From Sediminicoccus rosea (GTDB taxonomy: Bacteria; Pseudomonadota; Alphaproteobacteria; Acetobacterales; Acetobacteraceae): a DNA stretch of 64,000 bases. The stretch's first letter is position 1, and every line of letters starts with the position of its first letter. This document shows positions 17,152 through 24,627 of the stretch, piece after piece. Location of the stretch: contig NZ_CP137852.1 in NCBI RefSeq assembly GCF_033547095.1, positions 1,233,501-1,297,500 of the forward strand, written 5' to 3'. The notes beneath the pieces were generated by a model, which saw only the letters and a list, made by a program, of their open reading frames with translations, was not told the origin of the DNA and searched no databases. A program made the translations under genes and the position numbers.

Positions 17152-17406
17152 GTGCAAACCATGCGGCCCGTGAGAGCAAACCTGGCACGGTATGGTTTGC
17201 GGGTTATCTGGCTGATCGCACGGGGAAAGGGCTGCAAACCGCAACCCTGTTTTATGGCCTGGCGCTAGCGACCTTGCGCGCTTCCGCCCCCCGCATACAG
17301 CAGGGCCGGGAAGGAACCATCGGCTCGAGAGCCACAGTGGCTGATCAGCTGGCGAGTGGCTCGGGAGCCACTCGCCTCAGCCGCAATTCAACGACTGTCG
17401 AGAGAT
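17152..17406. promoter_or_regulatory. prophage A operator/promoter array
   Basis: The intergenic stretch upstream of the leftward operon contains four GCAAACC/GGTTTGC sites (17154-17160, 17176-17182, inverted at 17194-17200, 17234-17240). It also has palindromes built from GAGCCAC/GTGGCTC: AGCCACAGTGGCT at 17330-17342 and a perfect inverted repeat with 12-base arms at 17351-17362 and 17365-17376. The same two site types recur in prophage B at 60883-61096 although the DNA between them has diverged. A repressor/early-promoter region is inferred. No coding frame is convincing between 17128 and 17506. Confidence 0.6.
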
Positions 17407-17506
17407 TAGCCGATGTGAGTTTCAGGCATCAACGCGACATTCTTTCGCTGCTCTACGTTTGTCTTCGCTCTCCGAAACTGGTGTCGGTACGGTTTGTGCT
17501 TGACTG

Positions 17507-19090
17507 TCACCGCTTCCAATCATCGCTCCAAAGAGAAAGCGGCATAGAAACCAAGCCAACTGAGCGTTCCCGAGACCGCCGTTCCTCCTCTCGCCTCACC
17601 GCGAGCGAGAGGTAGACCACGGCGCTGCGCGTGAGCTGCAACAAGCGAATTGCCTTTGCCTCAAATACAGCTCGATCGACACTCATAGATGGCTGATCGT
17701 CAGTCTCCTTCTCAATAGCAGATAATGGGAAGGCGAGTGTCCCATCGTGAATGCGCAGAAAGCGATGCTCGAGGTGGTTTCTGATGGCGCGGACTCCGCG
17801 AGCATCTGGGTCGGTGACATCGCTGAAGTCCGGCTCGTATAGGTCCTTCGCCAGCCAAAACAGGCCCCGCAGTGGCCAGTTATCCAGGCGAGCGAACTCA
17901 GGCCGAATCACCCAGTCCCTACCCGTTTTCTCAAGCCAGATGCTGCGGAAGCTCACGCGCGCAGTCGGTACGGCCAGACCAAGGTAAACGTTGATAAAAA
18001 TTGCTATCTTGTCCAGCAGCGAATAAGCAGAACGGTAAGCTATTTTTACTTGCTCTATAGCCAGACCATGGATCGGATAGTCGAGAGTGTTGAAAAGGAC
18101 AACACCACGATCCGAGTTATGCGGTCCGTCGGCGGCAAGTCCACTGAACAGGAGCCAGCGAGCCGACGCGTATTCCTGCTTGATTTGATTGTAGAATGCG
18201 ATGATTCGAGGAGGCTCCGGGCCGTCAGTCAGCGGTGTGGTCAGGTCCGGCAGAGTCAGCACGTCGCGAGCAACGATAGGGCGACGCCACAGATCGTTCA
18301 GCGGGTTCAGGAAAAGACGCCTCTGCATGCACCACCGGCGATATTCCCGCTCACCTAAATCGGCACCCAAGTGCTCCACATTGTCGGGATCGAGTTCGAC
18401 GTCTTCAAATCCGTCTAGGCGTGACGTCAGATCATCACGAAGGCGCGCGAATACCTGATGTGGGCCTTTGGCGGCCTCTTCGCCGCCTTCCCAAATGGCG
18501 TCTTTTGCAAGTGCGGCGTGAAGACCAGACAGTGCGCCTCTCAGAAAGAGGATTTGGTGGCCTGGATCGTAGAGAGCTCGTGCGTAATGCATCAGGCCAG
18601 CACCACGATTCCCAAGTGCCATTGCGAAGTTTTGATTCAAAGCCAGCGCTTGATCCCAAAGTTGAATGGCGTCGACGAAGCGGCCAGCCGCGTTCATCTG
18701 ATTGGCAAGGTTCGTGAGGATCTGGCACTTCCGGACTGAAGGGAGTGCCGCAAAACCTGGGTGTGCCCAGGCTCTGCGTAGGTGGAGGATCTGCTTGGAA
18801 AGCTCGGGGTGTTCCCAAAGCCACGCGTCGGCAGGTTCGCTCTGCCGAATCTCCTGTAGAGCGGCCCAGGCATTGGCTTTAAAATACTCAACAGTTACCT
18901 TGAGCGCGTCTGACAGTTGGCGCTTCTCGATCTGGTCACAAAGAGCAAGCGCCCCGAGTACTGTAGCCTCATGACCGAAATCATGCGCGGCATCGATCAC
19001 CAAACCAATTTGGAAGACAGCATCTTCCGGATCTAAGTCGGGCCTTGATGCTTCTGCTAGAAGCTGGCCGAGGTTGGGTTGGTCCGACAT
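17507..19090 (-). CDS. LA2681-type HEPN domain protein, putative RNase
   Basis: The 527-residue protein has TPR-like helices (about 125-190; NLANQMNAAGRFVDAIQLWD) and a C-terminal HEPN domain of the LA2681 type. Supporting stretches are VLFNTLDYPIHGLAIEQVKI, AYSLLDKIAIFINVYLGLA, WPLRGLFWLAKDLYE, and the HEPN active motif RxxxxH as Arg437-Asn-His-Leu-Glu-His442. HEPN proteins with this motif are often metal-independent RNases in toxin or anti-phage systems. No partner nucleotidyltransferase is seen next to it. Lower GC than the phage genes and its position in the variable slot mark it as acquired cargo. Confidence 0.75.
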   Translation of the reverse strand: MSDQPNLGQLLAEASRPDLDPEDAVFQIGLVIDAAHDFGHEATVLGALALCDQIEKRQLSDALKVTVEYFKANAWAALQEIRQSEPADAWLWEHPELSKQILHLRRAWAHPGFAALPSVRKCQILTNLANQMNAAGRFVDAIQLWDQALALNQNFAMALGNRGAGLMHYARALYDPGHQILFLRGALSGLHAALAKDAIWEGGEEAAKGPHQVFARLRDDLTSRLDGFEDVELDPDNVEHLGADLGEREYRRWCMQRRLFLNPLNDLWRRPIVARDVLTLPDLTTPLTDGPEPPRIIAFYNQIKQEYASARWLLFSGLAADGPHNSDRGVVLFNTLDYPIHGLAIEQVKIAYRSAYSLLDKIAIFINVYLGLAVPTARVSFRSIWLEKTGRDWVIRPEFARLDNWPLRGLFWLAKDLYEPDFSDVTDPDARGVRAIRNHLEHRFLRIHDGTLAFPLSAIEKETDDQPSMSVDRAVFEAKAIRLLQLTRSAVVYLSLAVRREEERRSRERSVGLVSMPLSLWSDDWKR

Positions 19091-19142
19091 TGTTGCTCCA
19101 GAAATGGGGGCTTTGTTCTAGTGCCCCCAGGCCTCCCACAGT

Positions 19143-19540
19143 TTATAGCCGGTAGTGGGCTGCCAGTACGCTCAGCGCCGCGACCAGCATCCCCTGCGCC
19201 TGGGTCGCCGGCACCGTTCGGCCACCCCAGCCCTGCCGCATCGCCCATTCCCGGACTGAGCATTCCAGGCCGATAACATGCCAGACGCAGCTTCCGGCGG
19301 CGCTTTCGGAGCCGCCAAGAACCTCCATGGCGGATGCCACCCTGTCCCTGGCTGCGATCTGCTGTTCCGTAATGCAGTCGCCTCCGCCACCCACGATCCG
19401 GATCATCGGCATGGCACGCAGGCCGTCCAGCATCGCGGCGCGGAACTGACGCCGGAAGATCCCGCCTGCCTCGAACATTTCGGCCGTGATGGTCCCGTTG
19501 GCCTGCATGGCGCCCAGCGTATCCACGGCACGGCGATGCT
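19143..19540 (-). pseudogene. DUF6456 gene remnant (C-terminal part)
   Basis: From HRRAVDTLGAMQANGTIT to the stop, the sequence aligns with the intact DUF6456 protein at 62061-62615, including SAAGSCVWHVIGLECSVREW and the ending QAQGMLVAALSVLAAHYRL. The first roughly 50 residues are missing. They are replaced upstream by the N-terminal part of an unrelated QueC-like gene. The junction is near 19540-19548. Expression would need a fortuitous start. Confidence 0.75.
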
Positions 19541-19926
19541 GGACCGGCACCCGAAAACAGAACGACGCGGTCTGGGGCAAAGGCTGGCGGTGGTCCAGCG
19601 CCGCTTAGGGCCAGGTACTCTTGCGGCGGTGAAACGCGGCGCGTCGCCTTGAACGCGAAGGCAAATCTATCGTCTGACAGAAAGGTCAGCGTTGACTCGA
19701 GTTGGCTGAGGACCTGCCGGTCGCTCCAGAAGGCGAAGTCACGGACGGCAATGGTGAAGCGGAAATCTCGCTGCCAATCGCCGCCGAGACGAGCCATAAG
19801 CTTTGTGTCGCGGCGCGTGAGCTGATCCGCGCAATAGACGTAACAGGCGATGTCCAACAGATCGGCGAGGCGGTCGGGAATCTTCCCGAGCATCTTGCGT
19901 GTGACCTCTGCGGCGCTGAGCCGCAC
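19541..19926 (-). pseudogene. truncated QueC-like (QatC-type) gene, N-terminal part
   Basis: About 126 codons from a GTG at 19926 read as the N-terminal domain of QueC-like proteins of the Qat anti-phage system: LADLLDIACYVYCADQLTRR, GGDWQRDFRFTIAVRDFAFW and the lead-in DRVVLFSG. The homology stops exactly inside the PP-loop signature, which should read SGGLDS. After that the frame passes into the back-to-back DUF6456 remnant in the wrong frame. Without the ATP-binding half the protein cannot be an active synthetase-like enzyme. No QatA, QatB or QatD gene is present in the window. Confidence 0.6.
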
Positions 19927-20406
19927 CCGTGAGGATGCACGTTCTCGCGCGTTTCATCGAGTGGACCGTCGAACCACTACAAGCCAGGTCTCCGCCTCGC
20001 CGAGGGTTCCGTACCAAAGTGTTCGCTCTCGAAGTACGGATTTCGGGCAAGTGGGGTTCGAACCAGGGCAAGCGTCCGCCGCGCGGGAACCGGCCTTTTA
20101 CCTAGGTTTTTGAGTTCCGTACTGAAACGCCCAAGTCAGGAGGTCCGGAGAGAAAGGGCCTCCGGAGAGCGATTTTCGCCCGTCTCCGCGCCGGGCCAGT
20201 CAACAGGTCTGCCCTGAAAACCCCAGGAAACCTGCCACTCAGCGCGGCCCTCGGTCGGGGGGAGAGTGCGGCTCGTATTGGAACTGGCGGAGAGGGTGTC
20301 TGCCAAAAGACTGTCCCGGGCTGAACCGCATTGCCTCATAACTAAGGCCTTAGGCCGATAAATCACAAATCCATCATCCCCTGCTGTTTCACCTTGAACC
20401 GGGGTA
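19927..20406. other. non-coding stretch before satellite S1
   Basis: I see no convincing gene here. A duplicated TCCGGAGAG (near 20142 and 20162) and a 12-base palindrome CTAAGGCCTTAG near 20341 are the only structures noted. A GGTTCGAACC at 20056-20065 looks like a tRNA T-loop, but the flanking bases do not pair. Confidence 0.5.
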
Positions 20407-20440
20407 GTCCACAAATTATTTGTGGACGACCTTGTGGACG
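20407..20440. repeat. palindrome and TTGTGGAC repeats at the integrase promoter
   Basis: A perfect inverted repeat has 10-base arms GTCCACAAAT and ATTTGTGGAC around one central base (20407-20427). It is followed by a second half-site in CTTGTGGACG (20431-20440), just before the integrase ATG at 20453. The half-sites recur at the far end of satellite S1 (29309-29328). Integrase arm sites, an attachment-site repeat or an autoregulatory operator are possible. Confidence 0.5.
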
Positions 20441-20452
20441 GGATTGTGTGGC

Positions 20453-21754
20453 ATGGCGGGTAAGCTGACGGCGGCGGCGGTGAAAAGTTTGGTGGCGAAG
20501 GGCAAGCCTGGCGCCACGGCGGATGGTGGCGGGCTGTATCTCCGCGTGACCGCACCCGGCATGGGGAAGTGGACGCTGCGCTACATGCTCGGCGGCAAGG
20601 CCCGGGAGATGGGCCTGGGCTCATTGGCGGACGTGTCGTTGGCGGAGGCGCGCATCAAGGCGGAGGAGCAGCGCCCGCTTCTTCGCGCGGGAACCGACCC
20701 GATCAAGGCGAAGGCGGAGGCGGCGGAACAGGCCGCGCGGGAAGCCGCCTTGGCAACAACCTTCGAGGAAGCCGCCCGCATGGTGGTCAAGGAGCGCCAG
20801 CCCGGCTGGCGCAATCCGAAGCACGGCACGCAATGGCTTGCGACCCTCTCCGCCTATGCCTTCCCGGTGATCGGCAAGCGCCCGGTGGCGGCCGTGAATA
20901 CGGATGACGTTCTGGCGGTGCTGCGCCCGATCTGGCAGCGCGTGCCGGAAACTGCGTCACGGGTGCGGGGGCGTATCGAGGCGGTGCTTGATGCCTCCCG
21001 CGCGAAGGGGTGGCGGACTGGTGAGAACCCCGCGCGGTGGAAAGGCCACATGGCCGAGTTGCTGCCGCCGCCTCGGAAGGTGCGGGCGGTGGCGCATCAT
21101 CCGGCTTTGCCCTTCGAGCGCGTGCCCGCCTTCCTCAAGGCACTCGGCAAGCATGAAGGAGCCGGCGCCCTTGCGCTGCGCTTCGCCATCCTCACGGCGG
21201 CCCGGACGGGTGAAGTCCGCAAGGCGACGTGGCGGGAAGTGGACTTGGACAACGCCATCTGGACGGTGCCGGGCAACCGCATGAAGGCCGGCAAGCTGCA
21301 TCGCGTGCCGCTGGCGCCGGAGGTTGTGGCCCTGCTGAAAGCGCACAAGCCGAAGGAGGTTGAGCCCGGCGCCTTTGTCTTTCCGACCGTGACCGGGAAG
21401 GCCCCTTCCGACATGACGCTTTCGGCGGTGGTGCGGCGGATGAATGAACCGGCCGAGGGCGCCAGCCCGGATGCGCCCCCCGCGTGGTGTGACTTGGAGT
21501 GCCGCGCGGTGGTGCCGCACGGCTTCCGATCCACCTTCAAGGCTTGGACGCTCGCCCGCGCTTTCCCGGACCATCTGAGCGAGCGGGCTTTGGCCCATAC
21601 CGACAAAGACAAGGTGCGGGCCGCCTATGCGCGCGGTGATCTGTTGGAGGAGCGCCGGCCGATGATGGAGGCATGGGCGAAGTATTGCCTTGCCGCCGCC
21701 GCCAGCGTGGCCGACCTCGCCACGGAAAAGGCGAAGCGGAAGGCGAGCGCGTGA
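20453..21754 (+). CDS. tyrosine integrase of satellite S1 (P4 type)
   Basis: The 433-residue protein has the DUF4102-like N-terminal DNA-binding domain (ADGGGLYLRVTAPGMGKWTLRY), a core-binding domain (about 100-205) and a catalytic domain. Visible catalytic residues are Arg251 in AARTGEV, His356 and Arg359 in PHGFRSTF, and Tyr392 in AAYARGDL. It inserts and, with an excisionase, excises the element. The ATG at 20453 gives the family-typical MAGKLTAAAVKSL start; an upstream TTG in frame lies in the palindrome. It is related to the second integrase at 31175. Confidence 0.92.
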   Translation: MAGKLTAAAVKSLVAKGKPGATADGGGLYLRVTAPGMGKWTLRYMLGGKAREMGLGSLADVSLAEARIKAEEQRPLLRAGTDPIKAKAEAAEQAAREAALATTFEEAARMVVKERQPGWRNPKHGTQWLATLSAYAFPVIGKRPVAAVNTDDVLAVLRPIWQRVPETASRVRGRIEAVLDASRAKGWRTGENPARWKGHMAELLPPPRKVRAVAHHPALPFERVPAFLKALGKHEGAGALALRFAILTAARTGEVRKATWREVDLDNAIWTVPGNRMKAGKLHRVPLAPEVVALLKAHKPKEVEPGAFVFPTVTGKAPSDMTLSAVVRRMNEPAEGASPDAPPAWCDLECRAVVPHGFRSTFKAWTLARAFPDHLSERALAHTDKDKVRAAYARGDLLEERRPMMEAWAKYCLAAAASVADLATEKAKRKASA

Positions 21755-21905
21755 TGCCTCGCCTGTGCCCACCCTCCGGCGATGGAAGCGGGGCCGCGTG
21801 ATCCTGTAGTGTGACTACGGCGGGGCAGGGCCGGCCAGCCCGCGCGGAACCTCTGCCCGCGCAGCCCCGCCGCTTCATCGCAGAGGCGCGAAGTAGAGGC
21901 GCGGC

Positions 21906-22694
21906 ATGTCGGTATTGACCCCGGAGGGATACCTTCCGCTTAGTGATGCCATATCGGAGCTTGCTCGTCAGATTGGCGGCGATGTGATGTCCGAGCGTAA
22001 GCCGGAGGCTCTTATCCGGCTTGAAGCTGCGACCACTGCCGCCATTGCCAGAAGCAAGGCAGTCTCAGTTGCTCCGATGGGCTCACTCCGAGCGCCGCGT
22101 CAAGGCGCCATTATTCCGGTGGGGCCGCCGCCGACCACAGAGCAAATCGCTTCCCTTGTGGCGGAGCTTGCCAAGGCGCGGGCTCAATGGCTTCCGATTG
22201 CTGAACGGCAGCAGCGCGCCTTGGCAGAGGCGCGGCGCCGACTTCGAATTGAGTTGGCGGAGGGCCGCTTGATGGCGGTTGCGATTACTGACAACGGCCA
22301 CTTCAAGAACGTCGCATCCGCGCCATGGCGGGTAGCGGATGGGGAAAAGGCCATGGCTACAGGGCGACTTGTCGCGCCTGCTTTCAGCAACGTGCCCGAT
22401 TGGCCGGTGTTCCTCCCTGAGCAGGCTTTTCGAGCGTGGCTTAGGCCTCCAACGAAGGAGCGCGTCTCGGATGAAGTCCTGGCGCCAATCGTTGCTGGTA
22501 TGGCCGAGAAGATTGCCCACGAAACGGGGCAGAAGGTGACCCAAGGAAAGATAGAGGCTGAGCTACTGGCGGCGGATTTCACTGAGGCTGAGGCTAGGCG
22601 AGGGGCAAAGATGATACCGCCCCATCTCGCGCGGGGCCGAGGAGATCATGATCGCGCGCCATTGAGCCGGGTGGCAGTCAAAAAGAGCCCTTAG
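21906..22694 (+). CDS. unrecognised satellite S1 protein
   Basis: The 262-residue soluble protein begins MSVLTPEGYLPLSDAISEL and contains a charged coiled-coil-like stretch (ASLVAELAKARAQWLPIAER) and the segment WPVFLPEQAFRAWLRPPTKE. GC content is lower than in neighbouring genes. It is the first gene after the integrase on the same strand, a place often taken by element-specific regulators or DNA-binding adaptors. No known family is recognised. Confidence 0.6.
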   Translation: MSVLTPEGYLPLSDAISELARQIGGDVMSERKPEALIRLEAATTAAIARSKAVSVAPMGSLRAPRQGAIIPVGPPPTTEQIASLVAELAKARAQWLPIAERQQRALAEARRRLRIELAEGRLMAVAITDNGHFKNVASAPWRVADGEKAMATGRLVAPAFSNVPDWPVFLPEQAFRAWLRPPTKERVSDEVLAPIVAGMAEKIAHETGQKVTQGKIEAELLAADFTEAEARRGAKMIPPHLARGRGDHDRAPLSRVAVKKSP

Positions 22695-22706
22695 CGGGTG
22701 ATCCGA

Positions 22707-22761
22707 TAATCGCAGGATAATTGCGGGGTAATCGCAAGGCCAAAGGAGCCGGTTGCGATTA
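22707..22761. promoter_or_regulatory. 11-bp iterons upstream of the S1 HTH gene
   Basis: Three direct repeats start TAAT at 22707, 22718 and 22729, exactly one helical turn apart (TAATCGCAGGA, TAATTGCGGGG, TAATCGCAAGG). A perfect inverted copy TTGCGATTA is at 22753-22761. The array lies about 90 bases before the HTH gene at 22852. It has the look of an operator or of replication iterons. Confidence 0.6.
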
Positions 22762-22851
22762 TGCGATATCGCGATGAAGCGGCTTGGGTGTGCTCTGGAT
22801 GCCCCCGGATCAGCGGGAAATTGTTCCCCTGCACCATGGGAGCGACGGTTC

Positions 22852-23082
22852 ATGCCGAACCTCAATTTCACCACCCGCCAGCCGCCCGCGCTGGTGCCGC
22901 TGCCGCAAGGGCAAGCGGTGTTTGGCCTGTCTCGCAGCACGACCTACCGCGCTGCCGCTGAGGGCCTGATTACGCTCCGCAAGATCGGATCGCGGACCTA
23001 CATCGTCACGGAAAGCGCGCTGGCTTACATCGCGGCGCTGCCGGTGATGACCCCGCGCGGCGCCGCGAAGGAGGCCGCGTGA
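22852..23082 (+). CDS. HTH excisionase/AlpA-like protein
   Basis: The 76-residue protein contains a MerR/excisionase-type winged HTH: PLPQGQAVFGLSRSTTYRAA, then AAEGLITLRKIGSRTYIVT. Small proteins of this kind in P4-like elements act as excisionases or as regulators of integrase. The ATG at 22852 is chosen because the longer upstream frame runs through the iteron region. Its stop overlaps the next start (TGATG). Confidence 0.75.
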   Translation: MPNLNFTTRQPPALVPLPQGQAVFGLSRSTTYRAAAEGLITLRKIGSRTYIVTESALAYIAALPVMTPRGAAKEAA

Positions 23083-23285
23083 TGGCCGCCCGCATGACGC
23101 CCGGCCCGATGGAGGCGGAGGCCATCGTTGCCCTGGACGTGCTGGCATCCAGCCGCGCCACGGGCGCGCATGAGTTGGCCGACATGATCGCGCTTGATCT
23201 GCATGCGACGATCCGGCGGCTTCAAGCAACGCTCGGCGGCCCCAAGCCGCCCGGCAGCGCTCATCTCGACAACCGCCAGAAATAG
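23082..23285 (+). CDS. small satellite protein
   Basis: The 67-residue product (MAARMTPGPMEAEAIVALDV) is predicted helical, with a winged-helix-like run ATGAHELADMIALDLHATIR. It is translationally coupled to the HTH gene by a one-base overlap. Possibly DNA-binding; no family is recognised. Confidence 0.5.
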   Translation: MAARMTPGPMEAEAIVALDVLASSRATGAHELADMIALDLHATIRRLQATLGGPKPPGSAHLDNRQK

Positions 23286-23408
23286 AAACGCGCCCGACCC
23301 GTTAAGGCCGGAGCGCGCGAAACGTGTTGGACCAGCAACCGACACATACTCATTTCGCGGCAGTTTTCCAAGGTCTTTCGGGCGGCACACATCGCAAAGG
23401 AAAGCGAT

Positions 23409-24005
23409 ATGCCCGACGATATCCGCCCCATCATGGGGGCCTTTGAACACAACCACGGGGTGGCGGGGGAAGGCCCGCTGCCGGTGCTGGCCACGCGGCC
23501 GGATGGCTTTCTGGATGCCCTGCATCACGACTTCGATAGCCTGGCGGACGCGCCCGGCGCCTATGGCTTCGAGGGCGCCGAGCCGCTGTTGGAGGCGGTG
23601 GACGGGGGCCAGCTGCAAGCCGCCTTCATCACGCCGGGCGAGATGCGCCCGGGCCTGAAAGCGACCTATCAGGACCGCCGCCCGCATGTGGTGCTGTTCC
23701 GCGATACCGGCGCGGATGGTGACGGCCCCGCCGGCTTCCCGCTGGCCGGCGCCGCGATCCGGTGGGGCTATGGCGTGGCGATCTGCACCGCGCCCATGGA
23801 TGAGGAACGCGCGGGCTTCATCCTGGCCTTCGCGGAACGGCTTCAACGCGCTGTGGCGGTGATGACCACACCGGAGTGGGCGGCAGATTGGGCCAGCTTC
23901 GCAGCTGCCTCCGCCGCGCCCCGCGCGCTGCGTTGCGTCACGCTCCGGGAGGGCGAGGCCCTGCCAGCGATCAAGGCGCCTTCGCCCAAGCGGGGGCGCC
24001 GATGA
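23409..24005 (+). CDS. hypothetical satellite protein
   Basis: The 198-residue acidic soluble protein (MPDDIRPIMGAFEHNHGVAG) has mixed alpha/beta character, with HVVLFRDTGADGDGPAGFPL and AAIRWGYGVAICTAPMDEER as the most strand-rich parts. Its end overlaps the following ATG by four bases, so it belongs to the replication operon 23409-26992. AAAGGAAAGCGAT upstream gives a fair ribosome site. No known family is recognised. Confidence 0.65.
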   Translation: MPDDIRPIMGAFEHNHGVAGEGPLPVLATRPDGFLDALHHDFDSLADAPGAYGFEGAEPLLEAVDGGQLQAAFITPGEMRPGLKATYQDRRPHVVLFRDTGADGDGPAGFPLAGAAIRWGYGVAICTAPMDEERAGFILAFAERLQRAVAVMTTPEWAADWASFAAASAAPRALRCVTLREGEALPAIKAPSPKRGRR

Positions 24006-24415
24006 GCGGCGGCACCAATCTTCCTCCGGCCGCGCGGCAGCGGCTTGTCCGCTTCTGTGGGATGCTTGGCAGCGACCATGACGGCGAGCGGGCCAATGCA
24101 GCGCGCATGGCGGATCGGTTGATCCGTGAAGCCGGGCTGACCTGGGATCACGTTATCGCGGTTCCGGCAGCGATGCGGCAGGACGTGCCGAAGCGACCGG
24201 CCCCGCCGCCTGAATGGTCCGCCTCTGAGTTTCGGACGCCGGGCATGCAGCGCATAGCGGAGGTGGAAACGATCCTCCGCCAGCACCGCCCGCTGCTGAC
24301 GCAATGGGAGGTGGATTTCCTCGGCAGCATCGCTTCCCGGGGCCATCTTACGATCCGGCAGCTTGAAGTGCTTGAGCGCATCCGGCGGAAGGTCAAAGCG
24401 CGAGGTGCGGCATGA
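24002..24415 (+). CDS. conserved mobile-element protein
   Basis: The 137-residue protein has the recurring segment RLVRFCGMLGSDHDGERANA followed by ADRLIREAGLTWDHVI, which is widespread in alphaproteobacterial phages and integrated elements, often near primases. The C-terminal half (LLTQWEVDFLGSIASRGHLT, LEVLERIRRKV) looks helical. It is coupled on both sides by four-base overlaps. The function is unknown, but the context points to replication. Confidence 0.65.
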   Translation: MSGGTNLPPAARQRLVRFCGMLGSDHDGERANAARMADRLIREAGLTWDHVIAVPAAMRQDVPKRPAPPPEWSASEFRTPGMQRIAEVETILRQHRPLLTQWEVDFLGSIASRGHLTIRQLEVLERIRRKVKARGAA

Positions 24416-24627
24416 CGCGCCGAGGCAACCGCCCCGACAAGCCCGCCACGGCGCCGCATGGGCCTCTGCACGACGCGGCGCGGCTGGTGATCGTCCCAGG
24501 GCTGCAAAACGCCCTGGGCGGCCCTGTGCTGGCCTGGGCGGGCGGATCGGCACGCCGGCCGGTGCTGAAGGCCCTGGCGACCTTCGCGGCCCTGGCAGCC
24601 GCCCGGGATGATGGGGGCGCCGCGTGA
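24412..24627 (+). CDS. small satellite protein between replication genes
   Basis: The 71-residue basic, alanine-rich protein (MTRRGNRPDKPATAPHGPLH) overlaps both neighbours by four bases, so translation is coupled through the whole run. No motif is recognised. Conservation of the overlap pattern supports it being coding. Confidence 0.5.
   Translation: MTRRGNRPDKPATAPHGPLHDAARLVIVPGLQNALGGPVLAWAGGSARRPVLKALATFAALAAARDDGGAA

Noticed and set aside
20052-20070. GGTTCGAACC resembling a tRNA T-loop near integrase 1
   Set aside because: The flanking five-base stems do not pair on either strand and no anticodon or acceptor arm can be drawn, so no tRNA or tRNA-type attachment site is claimed.
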